DNA of 34,091 bases, taken from positions 1 to 34,091 of the IMG/VR virus record IMGVR_UViG_3300048839_000906, one strand, 5' to 3'. The notes under the pieces are model-generated. The model worked only from the letters and a program-made list of their open reading frames with translations, was not told the origin of the DNA and searched no databases. The position numbers were made by a program, and so were the translations under genes. Positions 23,171 through 30,389 of this stretch are shown piece by piece. Position 1 is the first letter of the stretch; every line of letters begins with the position of its first letter. This stretch comes from a virus.

Positions 23171-23180
23171 CGGTTGCGGC
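23050..23180 (+). ncRNA. Predicted omega-RNA region of tnpB (approximate)
   Basis: In this family the guide RNA overlaps the 3' end of tnpB and continues past its stop to the right end of the element. The segment holds the CCGC-TTTA-GCGG hairpin and fits that place. The guide would be the bases just beyond the right end, here in the tape-measure 3' end. This is inference from family rules. Confidence 0.4.
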
Positions 23181-25841
23181 CTATGATGCATACCCTCGCA
23201 GTTGTCGGCTGAATTGACCAGCAGCGCCCGCCGCTTGCGCGTTGCCGGACGTGTATAGATTCATGCTCACATTATACACGTTGCCGCCGCCGCCCATGCC
23301 CGCGCCCATGTTCAGCCCGGCCAGACCGCTCAGGATCGCCTCGGTCGTGCGGTTGTTCAGCACGGCCAGCGCGGTATTGGTCGAAACCAGTTCGCGCCCG
23401 CGCTCGCCGACAATGGCCTGACCGGGGGACATGACGCCGCCGCTCGCGTAGCCGTCAAAGCCCGAACCCATAGCGCGGGGCGGTACGGTCGCAACGTTCG
23501 GAATGATGCCGCCCGACGCCTGAATCGCGTCAAACGCGGTCTGCTTCCATTCCTCCCACCACGCCAGCGCGGGCGGGAATGTCGCATCATGCGCCGCCAG
23601 CATCCGCGCCATGCTGTCCTCAGTGGCAGTCGCGGCAATATCCATCGCCACGCCCACGTCAGAGCCGGTCAAGGTGGCCTCGTTGCGGACGGCGGTAAAG
23701 CCTTCCGTGATCGGAGTCAGCCCGGCCTTCACATCCGCCGCTTCAGTGATGATCTCGGAGGCCGCGCCGGTGAATGTGGTCAGTACGCCGCTGATAGCCT
23801 CGTCGATGGTGATTCCGGCGGTGGCTTGGTCGAGCATGGTCTGAAGCGCGCCGTCAAGGATGGTCTGCGCGCCGCTGGTATCCACGGTCTGAATGTCGGT
23901 GGCCGTGGCAAGGTCAAGGTTAAGCGGGCCAAATCCCAGCCCGGTCGTGGTGGTGCTGGTCAGAGTCACGCCGCTCACAGCGTCCACAATGGCCTGCGCC
24001 TGCGCTACCGCCCCGCCCTCAATGGACTCAGCCACCGCCGCCGCTACGCTGGTGCTCAGCGCCTTGTCGGTCACGCCGCGCCGAATGGCGTCCATAACCG
24101 CCGTAGTGATTTGCTCAGGGTCAGAAGCAAACACAAGGTCATAGGTAAGCTGTTCAGCCGCCGCCCCCGCCGCGCTCTGGCGCAAGGCCGTGCCCGCCTC
24201 CGCGTTGCCGAAAAATTCCGCAACGCTGGCCAGCGCGAGCTGCAGCTCAATGATGAAGCCGCCAATCGCGCCCTCAAAGTCGCGGATGCGGTCGCTCAGG
24301 CCGGGTGCTTGGAGCGCAATTTCGAGCGCCTCCGGTAAGCCCGTGCCCGACCGCAGTTCCGCGCCCAGCGTCTGGATTTTCTCGCGCGCGCCGCTGATCC
24401 ACTCATCAAGCCCGCCGGTGACCGCGCCCAGCGACGCCAGGAATTCCACTTCAAACGTGCGTGCCAGCGAGGTCAGGTCACCGCCCAGCGTGTCGAAAAT
24501 GGCCGACGTGGCCTCAGCCGCAGACCCGGCCTCAACTTCGATACTGTCGAAGGTCGCGCCCAAAATGGCCTGTACGGTGGCATCCTCAGCGGGCGTGCCA
24601 AAGATTTCAAACAGGTCGAAGTCGGTGCCCTGACCGCTGGCCAGCGCCTTTTGCACGGCGGCGAAATATTCCTGCCCGGTAATGTCCCCAACACGGGCGG
24701 CCTCCAGCAGCAGCCCGGCCTCATCAGCGCCCAGCACACGGGTCAGGGCTTGCGCCGGAATGCTCTCCGGGTCGGCCACGGCTTCGGTCAGCTTGATTCC
24801 GGCCTCTTTCAGCGTGTCGGCCAGCTTGTCGGCGTTCAGCGCGCCCGCGTCAAGGCCGGTAGTCAGGAAGCTGATGAACTGACCCGCATCCGCGCCCATC
24901 GTCGCAAACTGCCCGGAATACTCGCGGATGGTATCGAGGAAGTCCTCCGCCCGATCAGCGCCGTTCTGAAAGCCGGTGGTCAGCACGTCGGCGGCGCTGG
25001 CGAAGTCGGGCGAAAGTCCCGATGATACGAGGTTGGTCATGGCCGTAAACACGCCGTTGGCATCCTGCCCTTGCGCGGCGGCAATTCCCAACACCGCCTC
25101 AATGTCCGCCCCCAGCGTCTCGGTGTTGCCGGTCACGCCCAGGATTTGCGCGGCCAGCGTCGCCAGTTCCGCACGGCTCGAACCGAAGTTGTTGGCATAG
25201 GCGGCATTGACCGCCTGAAGCGCCGCCGCGCTCTCTTGCCCACGGGCGGCGAGGATGTTGCTGGCTTCCTGCATGTCCTGGACTGACCCGATAATCGGCA
25301 GTTCCTTAATGGCCGCCGCGCCCGCAATACCGCCCTGCGCCAGATTCAGCACGAGGTCGATGGTGGCAAGGTTTTTCACGGCGCGCAGGTCGGACTTCAG
25401 GGCGTCCAGATCGGAGGCGTCCACTTTCACGCTGACTTCGGGCGTCTGCCCGTCAATGGCGCGCACGTCGCTCTCTGCCCGGTCAATCTGCGAGGTATCG
25501 GCGGTGACGGTCACGTCGGGCGTTGCGCCGTCCAGCATCCGCACGTCGCTGGCGGCCTTGTCCAGCGAACCGGCGTCAGTAGTCACCGTGACTTTGGGCG
25601 TCGCGCCGTCGAGCGCCCGAATGTCGCTCTCGGCCTGATCGACCTGCGACGTGTCCACCTGAAGGTCAACCGTGACGTTGCCGCGCAGGGCGTTCAGGGC
25701 GCGCTCGGCCTTGTTTGCCGTGCCCACCAGCGCCGCCAATGCCCCGTCCACGCGCACAGCAGCGCGCTGGGCGGCGGTCATGCCCTGAATGTACTTGCGG
25801 AACTCAACGTTCAACTCAGCGGCAATCTGCTGGTCACCCAT
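23181..25841 (-). CDS. Tail tape measure protein, 886 aa
   Basis: The longest gene; it sets tail length and would predict a tail of about 130 nm at 0.15 nm per residue. Residues about 37-157 hold 4-5 repeats of 26 residues (D-x-S-x-[VIL]-D-x-A-x-S-D-[IV]-R-x-[LI]-D-G-x-T-P-x-V-x-V). The middle is long helix/Ala-rich. The C-terminus has YASGGVMSPGQAIVGERGREL, typical of siphovirus tape measures. It starts at ATG behind AGAGGTAGGG, 3 bp after the chaperone gene. Its stop is 10 bp from the TnpB element end. Confidence 0.93.
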   Translation of the reverse strand: MGDQQIAAELNVEFRKYIQGMTAAQRAAVRVDGALAALVGTANKAERALNALRGNVTVDLQVDTSQVDQAESDIRALDGATPKVTVTTDAGSLDKAASDVRMLDGATPDVTVTADTSQIDRAESDVRAIDGQTPEVSVKVDASDLDALKSDLRAVKNLATIDLVLNLAQGGIAGAAAIKELPIIGSVQDMQEASNILAARGQESAAALQAVNAAYANNFGSSRAELATLAAQILGVTGNTETLGADIEAVLGIAAAQGQDANGVFTAMTNLVSSGLSPDFASAADVLTTGFQNGADRAEDFLDTIREYSGQFATMGADAGQFISFLTTGLDAGALNADKLADTLKEAGIKLTEAVADPESIPAQALTRVLGADEAGLLLEAARVGDITGQEYFAAVQKALASGQGTDFDLFEIFGTPAEDATVQAILGATFDSIEVEAGSAAEATSAIFDTLGGDLTSLARTFEVEFLASLGAVTGGLDEWISGAREKIQTLGAELRSGTGLPEALEIALQAPGLSDRIRDFEGAIGGFIIELQLALASVAEFFGNAEAGTALRQSAAGAAAEQLTYDLVFASDPEQITTAVMDAIRRGVTDKALSTSVAAAVAESIEGGAVAQAQAIVDAVSGVTLTSTTTTGLGFGPLNLDLATATDIQTVDTSGAQTILDGALQTMLDQATAGITIDEAISGVLTTFTGAASEIITEAADVKAGLTPITEGFTAVRNEATLTGSDVGVAMDIAATATEDSMARMLAAHDATFPPALAWWEEWKQTAFDAIQASGGIIPNVATVPPRAMGSGFDGYASGGVMSPGQAIVGERGRELVSTNTALAVLNNRTTEAILSGLAGLNMGAGMGGGGNVYNVSMNLYTSGNAQAAGAAGQFSRQLRGYAS
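25371..25733 (-). repeat. Tandem 26-residue (78-bp) repeats in the tape measure gene
   Basis: Units begin at about residues 63, 89, 115 and 141, exactly 26 residues apart, with a weaker unit before them. They share the pattern D-x-S-x-x-D-x-A-x-S-D-V-R, then D-G-A-T-P. Such repeats can change tail length by unit gain or loss. Confidence 0.85.
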
Positions 25842-25844
25842 GCC

Positions 25845-26135
25845 CTACCTCTTACGTTTGCTCTCGGCTTCTTTACGTGCCTTCTCAGCGGCGTCATGCT
25901 CAATAATAGCACGCTCAAGCCCGTCAAGGCTGACGTAGGCGGTGAGGGCGGCGCGGGTCTTGCGCGGCACTTCAAACCACCCGCCGGGCTGATGGTCAAC
26001 GTAGGGCGTGTATCCGAAGCGTTCAGCCGCCCGGAACTCGTCCATGAGGCCGTTGTGCTGAACGTGGGTGATCTTATTCAGCAGCGGGTGTTTGCGCCCG
26101 GAAATGAGTTCGTGCGCGGACATATTTTTGTACAT
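25845..26135 (-). CDS. Second tail assembly chaperone frame (likely made by frameshift), up to 96 aa
   Basis: This frame overlaps the end of the first chaperone gene by 62 bases and lies directly before the tape measure, the place of the G/GT pair of lambda. ATG 26133-26135 or 26121-26123 could start it, but neither has a ribosome site, while a CAAAAAT slip site lies in between. The product ends in a Lys/Arg/Glu-rich helix (AEKARKEAESKRKR). A fusion product by frameshift is the better explanation. Confidence 0.65.
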   Translation of the reverse strand: MYKNMSAHELISGRKHPLLNKITHVQHNGLMDEFRAAERFGYTPYVDHQPGGWFEVPRKTRAALTAYVSLDGLERAIIEHDAAEKARKEAESKRKR

Positions 26136-26643
26136 CCACCCGAAAGTACGCGTAGCCGTCGGCCACCTCCCCAGCCGACAGGGGGAGCTGCGCCTGAAGC
26201 GCCTCGTAAATGATCGCAAGGTCAGTGTCAGAGGCCAGCGTGCCATGAATGAGCGTAGCCCACGGCGTGGCACGCACCGCGCCCGGCGTCACGGCCTCCA
26301 GGCGGGCCAGCATCGGCGCGTGCAAAGTCAGCAGCGCCTCGCGGTCGGGACTGTCCACAGCCACCTCTACCGACAGGTCGGTGACGTAGGCGGCGCGCCG
26401 AATCTGAACGTCTTGCAGGGCGGCGCGGTAGCCGTCGGTGTCGGTGGGGTCAGACGCGGCAATTGGGTCGAATGCGTCAGGATCGGGCGCAACAACGAAC
26501 GGGGCCGGGTCTGGGTCAGGGTACTTCTCAGCGGCCTGACGGTAAAGCGCCTGACGGATAGATAAGCCCAGCGGGGCAACCGTGACAGTCACCCCGCTGG
26601 AGAGTGCAAAGCGCACCAGGCCGGAGGATACCGGCTCAGGCAT
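26074..26643 (-). CDS. First tail assembly chaperone (gpG-like), 189 aa
   Basis: It follows the tail-tube-position gene and precedes the tape measure, as tail chaperones do. The body is helical with acidic patches (DPDPAPFVVAPDPDAFDP). The last helix (AGEVADGYAYFRVDVQKYV) leads into the CAAAAAT site at 26124-26130. ATG overlaps the upstream stop by one base (TAATG). Role assigned from place and the overlapping second frame. Confidence 0.65.
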   Translation of the reverse strand: MPEPVSSGLVRFALSSGVTVTVAPLGLSIRQALYRQAAEKYPDPDPAPFVVAPDPDAFDPIAASDPTDTDGYRAALQDVQIRRAAYVTDLSVEVAVDSPDREALLTLHAPMLARLEAVTPGAVRATPWATLIHGTLASDTDLAIIYEALQAQLPLSAGEVADGYAYFRVDVQKYVRARTHFRAQTPAAE

Positions 26644-28124
26644 TAGCGCGAAACCTTGCCGATGAAGCTGCTGGTTGCGGCAGTCCCACCGACGGCCACG
26701 GCGGTGTTGGCGTCGCTGGCGGCAATCGACACGATGCGGTCGCCCGGCACAGTGAAGGTGTTGACCACCACAGCCGATTGCGCGAACGCCCCACCGCTGA
26801 AGTCGCGCAGGATGCGCCCGGCAGTGCCGCCCGCGTTCTGCTGAGCAACCCAGATGATGTGCGAGTTCGTGCCGCTGGAAGTGATCTTCTGAATCGAGCC
26901 GACGCCCGACTGATCGAACGACTGCTGCACGTAGGTCACGCCGCCGTCGGTCGAGTGCCAGATGTCGCCGCCGGAGTCGCCGACGAACAACTCCAGACCG
27001 CGCCCCGCGCCCGCAGGCACATGGATGACGGCAGTGGCGTTGCTGAAGGTCGTGCCGTCGTCAAGCTGCGACAGGCTGGTGAGGTTGCGAAGCAGGACGA
27101 TCTCGCCCACGTCCGACGAGATGTAGATGCGGTTCTCGTCGCGGGCGTGCACCTGATAGACCAGGCCGGTGATCAGAGTGCCGCCGGAGTCGATCAGTTC
27201 GTAGCTGTAGCCACCATCGCGGCTCAGGTAGATCGCGCCGGTGTTCAGGCCGCCGACCACGATGTCACGGCTGACGGCGAACAGACCGCGAGCGCCAGAG
27301 CCGGTGTAGCCATTGGCTTTGGTGAATACCGCCGTACCAGCACGAATGCCGGAGAGCGGGATGTACCCGAAACCGCCGTCCGTACCGCCCAGCGACACGA
27401 TCAGGTTTTCGCCCGCGATGCTCAGGCTGTGCGGATTGGCGTTGGAGGTGGTCGCGCCGGTGATGGCGATGCTGGTCCAGGTCAGGCCGCCGTCGTCGCT
27501 GTAGAACAGCACGGGGGCGGTTGCCGGGGCGGTCGCTTCACGGATGGCGATGAATTCCTGATTGCCGTCGTTGTCGGGGCCGCAGTAGCCGGGGCACTGG
27601 GCCTGACTGACCGCGATCACGTCCTCAACCACCTGCGTACCACTGATGGCGCGGTCCAGCAGGCTGACCGGGAAGAGTTCCTCGCGGATGGCCGAGGTGA
27701 AGCTGGCAGTATCCATCAGTTTCGGGTCGAAGTTCTCCGTACCCTGGACCTGATTCTGATCCTGCCCGTAGCTGGTCACGCCGGAGTCGATGTAGACCAG
27801 ACCGAAGTCGAAGTTCGAAAAGTTGGTGTTGTGGCCTTCGCAGCCCCAGAGCGCGTACAGATTGCTCAGGCAGTTGCGAACGGTCAGATCACGAAAGCGG
27901 CTGAGTGCGGTGGCGCGGCTCATCATGTCGCCCGACCAGCGCTCCGGGTTGGAGGTCTGGCGCGTGCCGACGTAATCGCCGCCGCCGGTGAAATCGCTCT
28001 CGAAAGAACGACCGCCGCCCGACTGCCCGGCGAACGTGGTTTCTTTGGGCATCACCTTAGGGGTGTAGCCCGGCCCGCCCGGCTGAATATACGCGGCGGC
28101 CTTGCTGCTGTCGATCAGGGTCAT
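26643..28124 (-). CDS. Tail protein with Asp-box beta-propeller, at the major tail protein position, 493 aa
   Basis: The gene lies between the tail-completion gene and the tail chaperones, exactly where the major tail (tube) protein normally is. Residues about 1-160 have no recognised enzyme fold and may form the tube part. From about 165 onward three clear Asp-boxes (YSDDGGLTW at 208-216, LSRDGGYSY at 300-308, HSTDGGVTY at 390-398) and a weaker one at 336-341 show a sialidase/BNR-type propeller. Catalytic sialidase residues are not evident, so sugar binding is more likely than cleavage. GAGGAC precedes ATG. Confidence 0.75.
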   Translation of the reverse strand: MTLIDSSKAAAYIQPGGPGYTPKVMPKETTFAGQSGGGRSFESDFTGGGDYVGTRQTSNPERWSGDMMSRATALSRFRDLTVRNCLSNLYALWGCEGHNTNFSNFDFGLVYIDSGVTSYGQDQNQVQGTENFDPKLMDTASFTSAIREELFPVSLLDRAISGTQVVEDVIAVSQAQCPGYCGPDNDGNQEFIAIREATAPATAPVLFYSDDGGLTWTSIAITGATTSNANPHSLSIAGENLIVSLGGTDGGFGYIPLSGIRAGTAVFTKANGYTGSGARGLFAVSRDIVVGGLNTGAIYLSRDGGYSYELIDSGGTLITGLVYQVHARDENRIYISSDVGEIVLLRNLTSLSQLDDGTTFSNATAVIHVPAGAGRGLELFVGDSGGDIWHSTDGGVTYVQQSFDQSGVGSIQKITSSGTNSHIIWVAQQNAGGTAGRILRDFSGGAFAQSAVVVNTFTVPGDRIVSIAASDANTAVAVGGTAATSSFIGKVSR

Positions 28125-28137
28125 TGTCTAGTCCTCG

Positions 28138-28644
28138 CTATGCGTTCAGCTTGCGGATGTTGTCTCGCCAGTCCTTGACGATCTCAGGCCATACCTGCCG
28201 GAGATACTCGGCGCTGAATTCGCGCGCCTCAGTGCCCGGATGGTTGACCTCCTGGGCAAATACGCGCGGGCCGGTCGATTGCCCCGTACCCACGTTGAAC
28301 TGCGCCACGGGTCGCGTAACTGCATTATATCCCACACTAAAAGCCAGCGCGGAGGCGTTGCGCGGGCGGATGATGTGGGGCTTTGTGCCCTCGTCTGTCC
28401 AGAGGAAGTGCTTGCGGGCGTCGGGCGTGCCCTTCACCTCCACAAAAGCGCGCAGGGTCGTGCGGCTCAGTGACGACTTGCCGACGAACGACGGCTTATC
28501 CGACCACCGGCGCACCACCTCCGTAAGCTGAAGCGCGATAACCTCCACGCCCGCCTGCATACTATCGCGGGCTGCTTTGCGGATACCGGCGTCGGTCTTG
28601 GCGAGCCATCGGGCATTGGCGTTCCTCACTACTCGGCTGGGCAT
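28138..28644 (-). CDS. HK97 gp10-like tail completion protein, 168 aa
   Basis: The motif EVNHPGTEAREFSAEY near the C-terminus and a helical N-terminus (AGVEVIALQLTEVV) match the HK97 gp10-like family, which caps or completes the tail at the neck. It sits between the head-tail connector and the propeller tail protein. Start is at ATG 28642-28644. Confidence 0.8.
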   Translation of the reverse strand: MPSRVVRNANARWLAKTDAGIRKAARDSMQAGVEVIALQLTEVVRRWSDKPSFVGKSSLSRTTLRAFVEVKGTPDARKHFLWTDEGTKPHIIRPRNASALAFSVGYNAVTRPVAQFNVGTGQSTGPRVFAQEVNHPGTEAREFSAEYLRQVWPEIVKDWRDNIRKLNA

Positions 28645-29784
28645 TTATGCACCTCGCAGCACACCGCCGCGTGGGACGTAGTAGGGCGGTCGGCTGATCG
28701 TGCGCCAGGCGGCCACCTCGCCACGGCGATAACCGAACGGCGTCTCGCGCTCCAGCGCGCGCCCGTTGGTTCCGGCCAGCGTATCGACCATCGTATCCTC
28801 CTGCCACACCTGCGTGCGGGCGTCGGACAGATTGCCGGCATACTGCGGGATTCGGCAGTTGCCCAAGCGGACATAGGCCGTTTCCAGCGCATTGTCGGGC
28901 AGACCGGTCACTGAGTCGAGCGGATAGCCAGCCAGATAGCGAATGCGAATGCGGTTGAACCAGCGCCAGTTACAGCCGTAGCTGCTGGGGCGAACCACCA
29001 GCGCACCCTGACGTCCATCGGCGATCAAAGCCACGCCGTCAAACTCGCTGTAGGTGCTGCTGGATGCGTTGCCGACCCAGATCGGGTCAGTGAAGAAGGT
29101 CACGGCGTCGGTCGCATCGGCGTACTCGCGGTACACGTCCACCGTGACGACATAGGAGGTCACGTCATTGGAGTCGCCAACGTTCTTGGACGTGGCATTG
29201 TAGTTGGGGCCGACGTAGGGCGCAGCCCACAGCGACGGCTCGGCAAACAGCGCCGCATGGCCGGTCAGCGTGACGTTGCCGCCCGATGCCACCGCCCTGA
29301 GCGGCTCAATCTCCCACAGCGGATTAGCCGCGCTGTCAGCGCCGTCGGCCACGCGGAAGTACACGCGCACCTCAGAGGCCGCCACGGTGGTCGCCACGGT
29401 CACCGTAGCCGTGCCTGCCGCCAGATTGTAGGTCACGGTCGCCCCTGCCTCGATCAGCGTCGTGGCGCGGCTCCCAATGGCCTGCACATGATTCCACTGC
29501 GTAAACAGGTTGCGGTCTGGCCGCCAGTTGCGTGGCACTTCGACCACTTCCTCGACGAACGTCGGGCGGTGGTAGGTTCCGAGGTAGGCGCTGATCTCAG
29601 CGTTGGCTTGCGCCAGCGCCTCGGCGATGTAGTCGCGGTCGGGCTGGACATACACCCACTCCCCCGGATCGGTCAGAGGCGCGTAGGCGTTCGTCCCGGC
29701 CAGTTGGTTGAAATGGAAGGGATTTGCCATGCGCCGCTGCCAGGCATTGAGCAGCCGGTTGTTGGGAATGCGCGATACCGCCAC
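28645..29784 (-). CDS. Head-tail connector protein with large insertion, 379 aa
   Basis: The N-terminus (residues about 50-72, RDYIAEALAQANAEISAYLG) and the C-terminal stretch (RIRYLAGYP ... LPDNALETAYVRLGNC) are the two ends of a gp6-like adaptor that sits on the portal. About 200 residues are inserted between them, rich in Thr/Val/Ala beta-type sequence (ATVTYNLAAGTATVTV), possibly a surface domain. Normal adaptors are about 100-200 residues. The gene touches its downstream neighbour with no gap. Confidence 0.65.
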   Translation of the reverse strand: MAVSRIPNNRLLNAWQRRMANPFHFNQLAGTNAYAPLTDPGEWVYVQPDRDYIAEALAQANAEISAYLGTYHRPTFVEEVVEVPRNWRPDRNLFTQWNHVQAIGSRATTLIEAGATVTYNLAAGTATVTVATTVAASEVRVYFRVADGADSAANPLWEIEPLRAVASGGNVTLTGHAALFAEPSLWAAPYVGPNYNATSKNVGDSNDVTSYVVTVDVYREYADATDAVTFFTDPIWVGNASSSTYSEFDGVALIADGRQGALVVRPSSYGCNWRWFNRIRIRYLAGYPLDSVTGLPDNALETAYVRLGNCRIPQYAGNLSDARTQVWQEDTMVDTLAGTNGRALERETPFGYRRGEVAAWRTISRPPYYVPRGGVLRGA

Positions 29785-29794
29785 AACGCACCGC

Positions 29795-30097
29795 CTATTC
29801 GCTGGCTTCGGTAGGGTCGGCCACGGTTTCGACCACCTGCGCCTCCCCTTCCGTCGGGGTGGGGGAGGGGTCTTTGACCTTGCTGGACTTGCCGCGCGGC
29901 TTCAGATCGGCGTCGGCCACCACTTCGGAGGCGATGGTCGGCGCGTCGAACAGATCGCCGTAGTTGTCCAGCAGACTGCCCACGGCGGCGTCAGGTACTT
30001 CGACCTGCGCGGCGCGGGCAGGGATGATAAAGCGCTCAGAGCGGTACAGCACGCTGCGCGCCTGCCCGGAGGTTTTACGGAGTTTCAGAATCGCCAT
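29795..30097 (-). CDS. Hypothetical virion-region protein, 100 aa
   Basis: The first 55 residues (SGQARSVLYRSERFIIPARAAQVEVP) look like a small beta fold; the last 45 are Pro/Glu/Thr-rich and disordered. The N-terminal end overlaps the upstream DUF1360 gene. AAAGGA lies 11 bases before ATG. Function unknown; a head or neck accessory is possible. Confidence 0.6.
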   Translation of the reverse strand: MAILKLRKTSGQARSVLYRSERFIIPARAAQVEVPDAAVGSLLDNYGDLFDAPTIASEVVADADLKPRGKSSKVKDPSPTPTEGEAQVVETVADPTEASE

Positions 30098-30389
30098 GAT
30101 TTTTCAATCCTTTCAGCAACATATCCCAACTTATCGCAAGGGCGCTTTGGGATAAAACCAGTGTAACCCAGAAGGTGACGCCCGGCGCAGTCGCATAGAG
30201 CAAAGCGACCGCCCCCGACACCCACACCGACATGCACCAGATGCACGAGAACACGCCGTCTGCGCCCAGCTTCAGCACCGCAAAACCGCGCAACCGCCCG
30301 AACATATCGAACGGGCCGGACTCATTGACCAACAGGCTGCTGATTCGCCATGTCGCCAGCGCGCACAGCAGCAGCGTCAGGGCGTCCAT
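30075..30389 (-). CDS. DUF1360-family membrane protein, 104 aa
   Basis: ATWRISSLLVNESGPFDMFGRLRG followed by CIWCMSVW matches, from memory, the DUF1360 family of small phage and bacterial membrane proteins. Two or three hydrophobic spans lie at about 3-20, 55-70 and 72-92. ATG overlaps the glycosyltransferase stop (TAATG). Function unknown; it sits in the head gene cluster, and a lysis or entry-related membrane role is only a guess. Confidence 0.75.
   Translation of the reverse strand: MDALTLLLCALATWRISSLLVNESGPFDMFGRLRGFAVLKLGADGVFSCIWCMSVWVSGAVALLYATAPGVTFWVTLVLSQSALAISWDMLLKGLKNHGDSETP

Larger units (their letters stand above)
21985..23180 (+). mobile_element. IS605/IS1341-type element carrying tnpB only (ends approximate)
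   Basis: The only plus-strand gene sits in a lower-GC island between the tape measure and distal tail genes. The left side holds a small hairpin, CCTTT-C-AAAGG (near 22008-22018), and the right side CCGC-TTTA-GCGG (near 23162-23174), fitting subterminal hairpins of this transposon family. No tnpA is present, so movement would need a transposase in trans. Exact ends cannot be fixed from one copy; the right end lies within about 10 bp of the tape-measure stop. Confidence 0.7.

Noticed and set aside
21944-23191. A 415-codon minus-strand frame covering the TnpB gene
   Set aside because: It is antisense to an intact TnpB with all catalytic motifs, and has no recognisable protein pattern. Only its two extreme ends may be remnants of a phage gene.
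26604-28178. A 524-codon plus-strand frame
   Set aside because: It mirrors the propeller tail protein gene and only exists because high-GC coding leaves few stops on the other strand.
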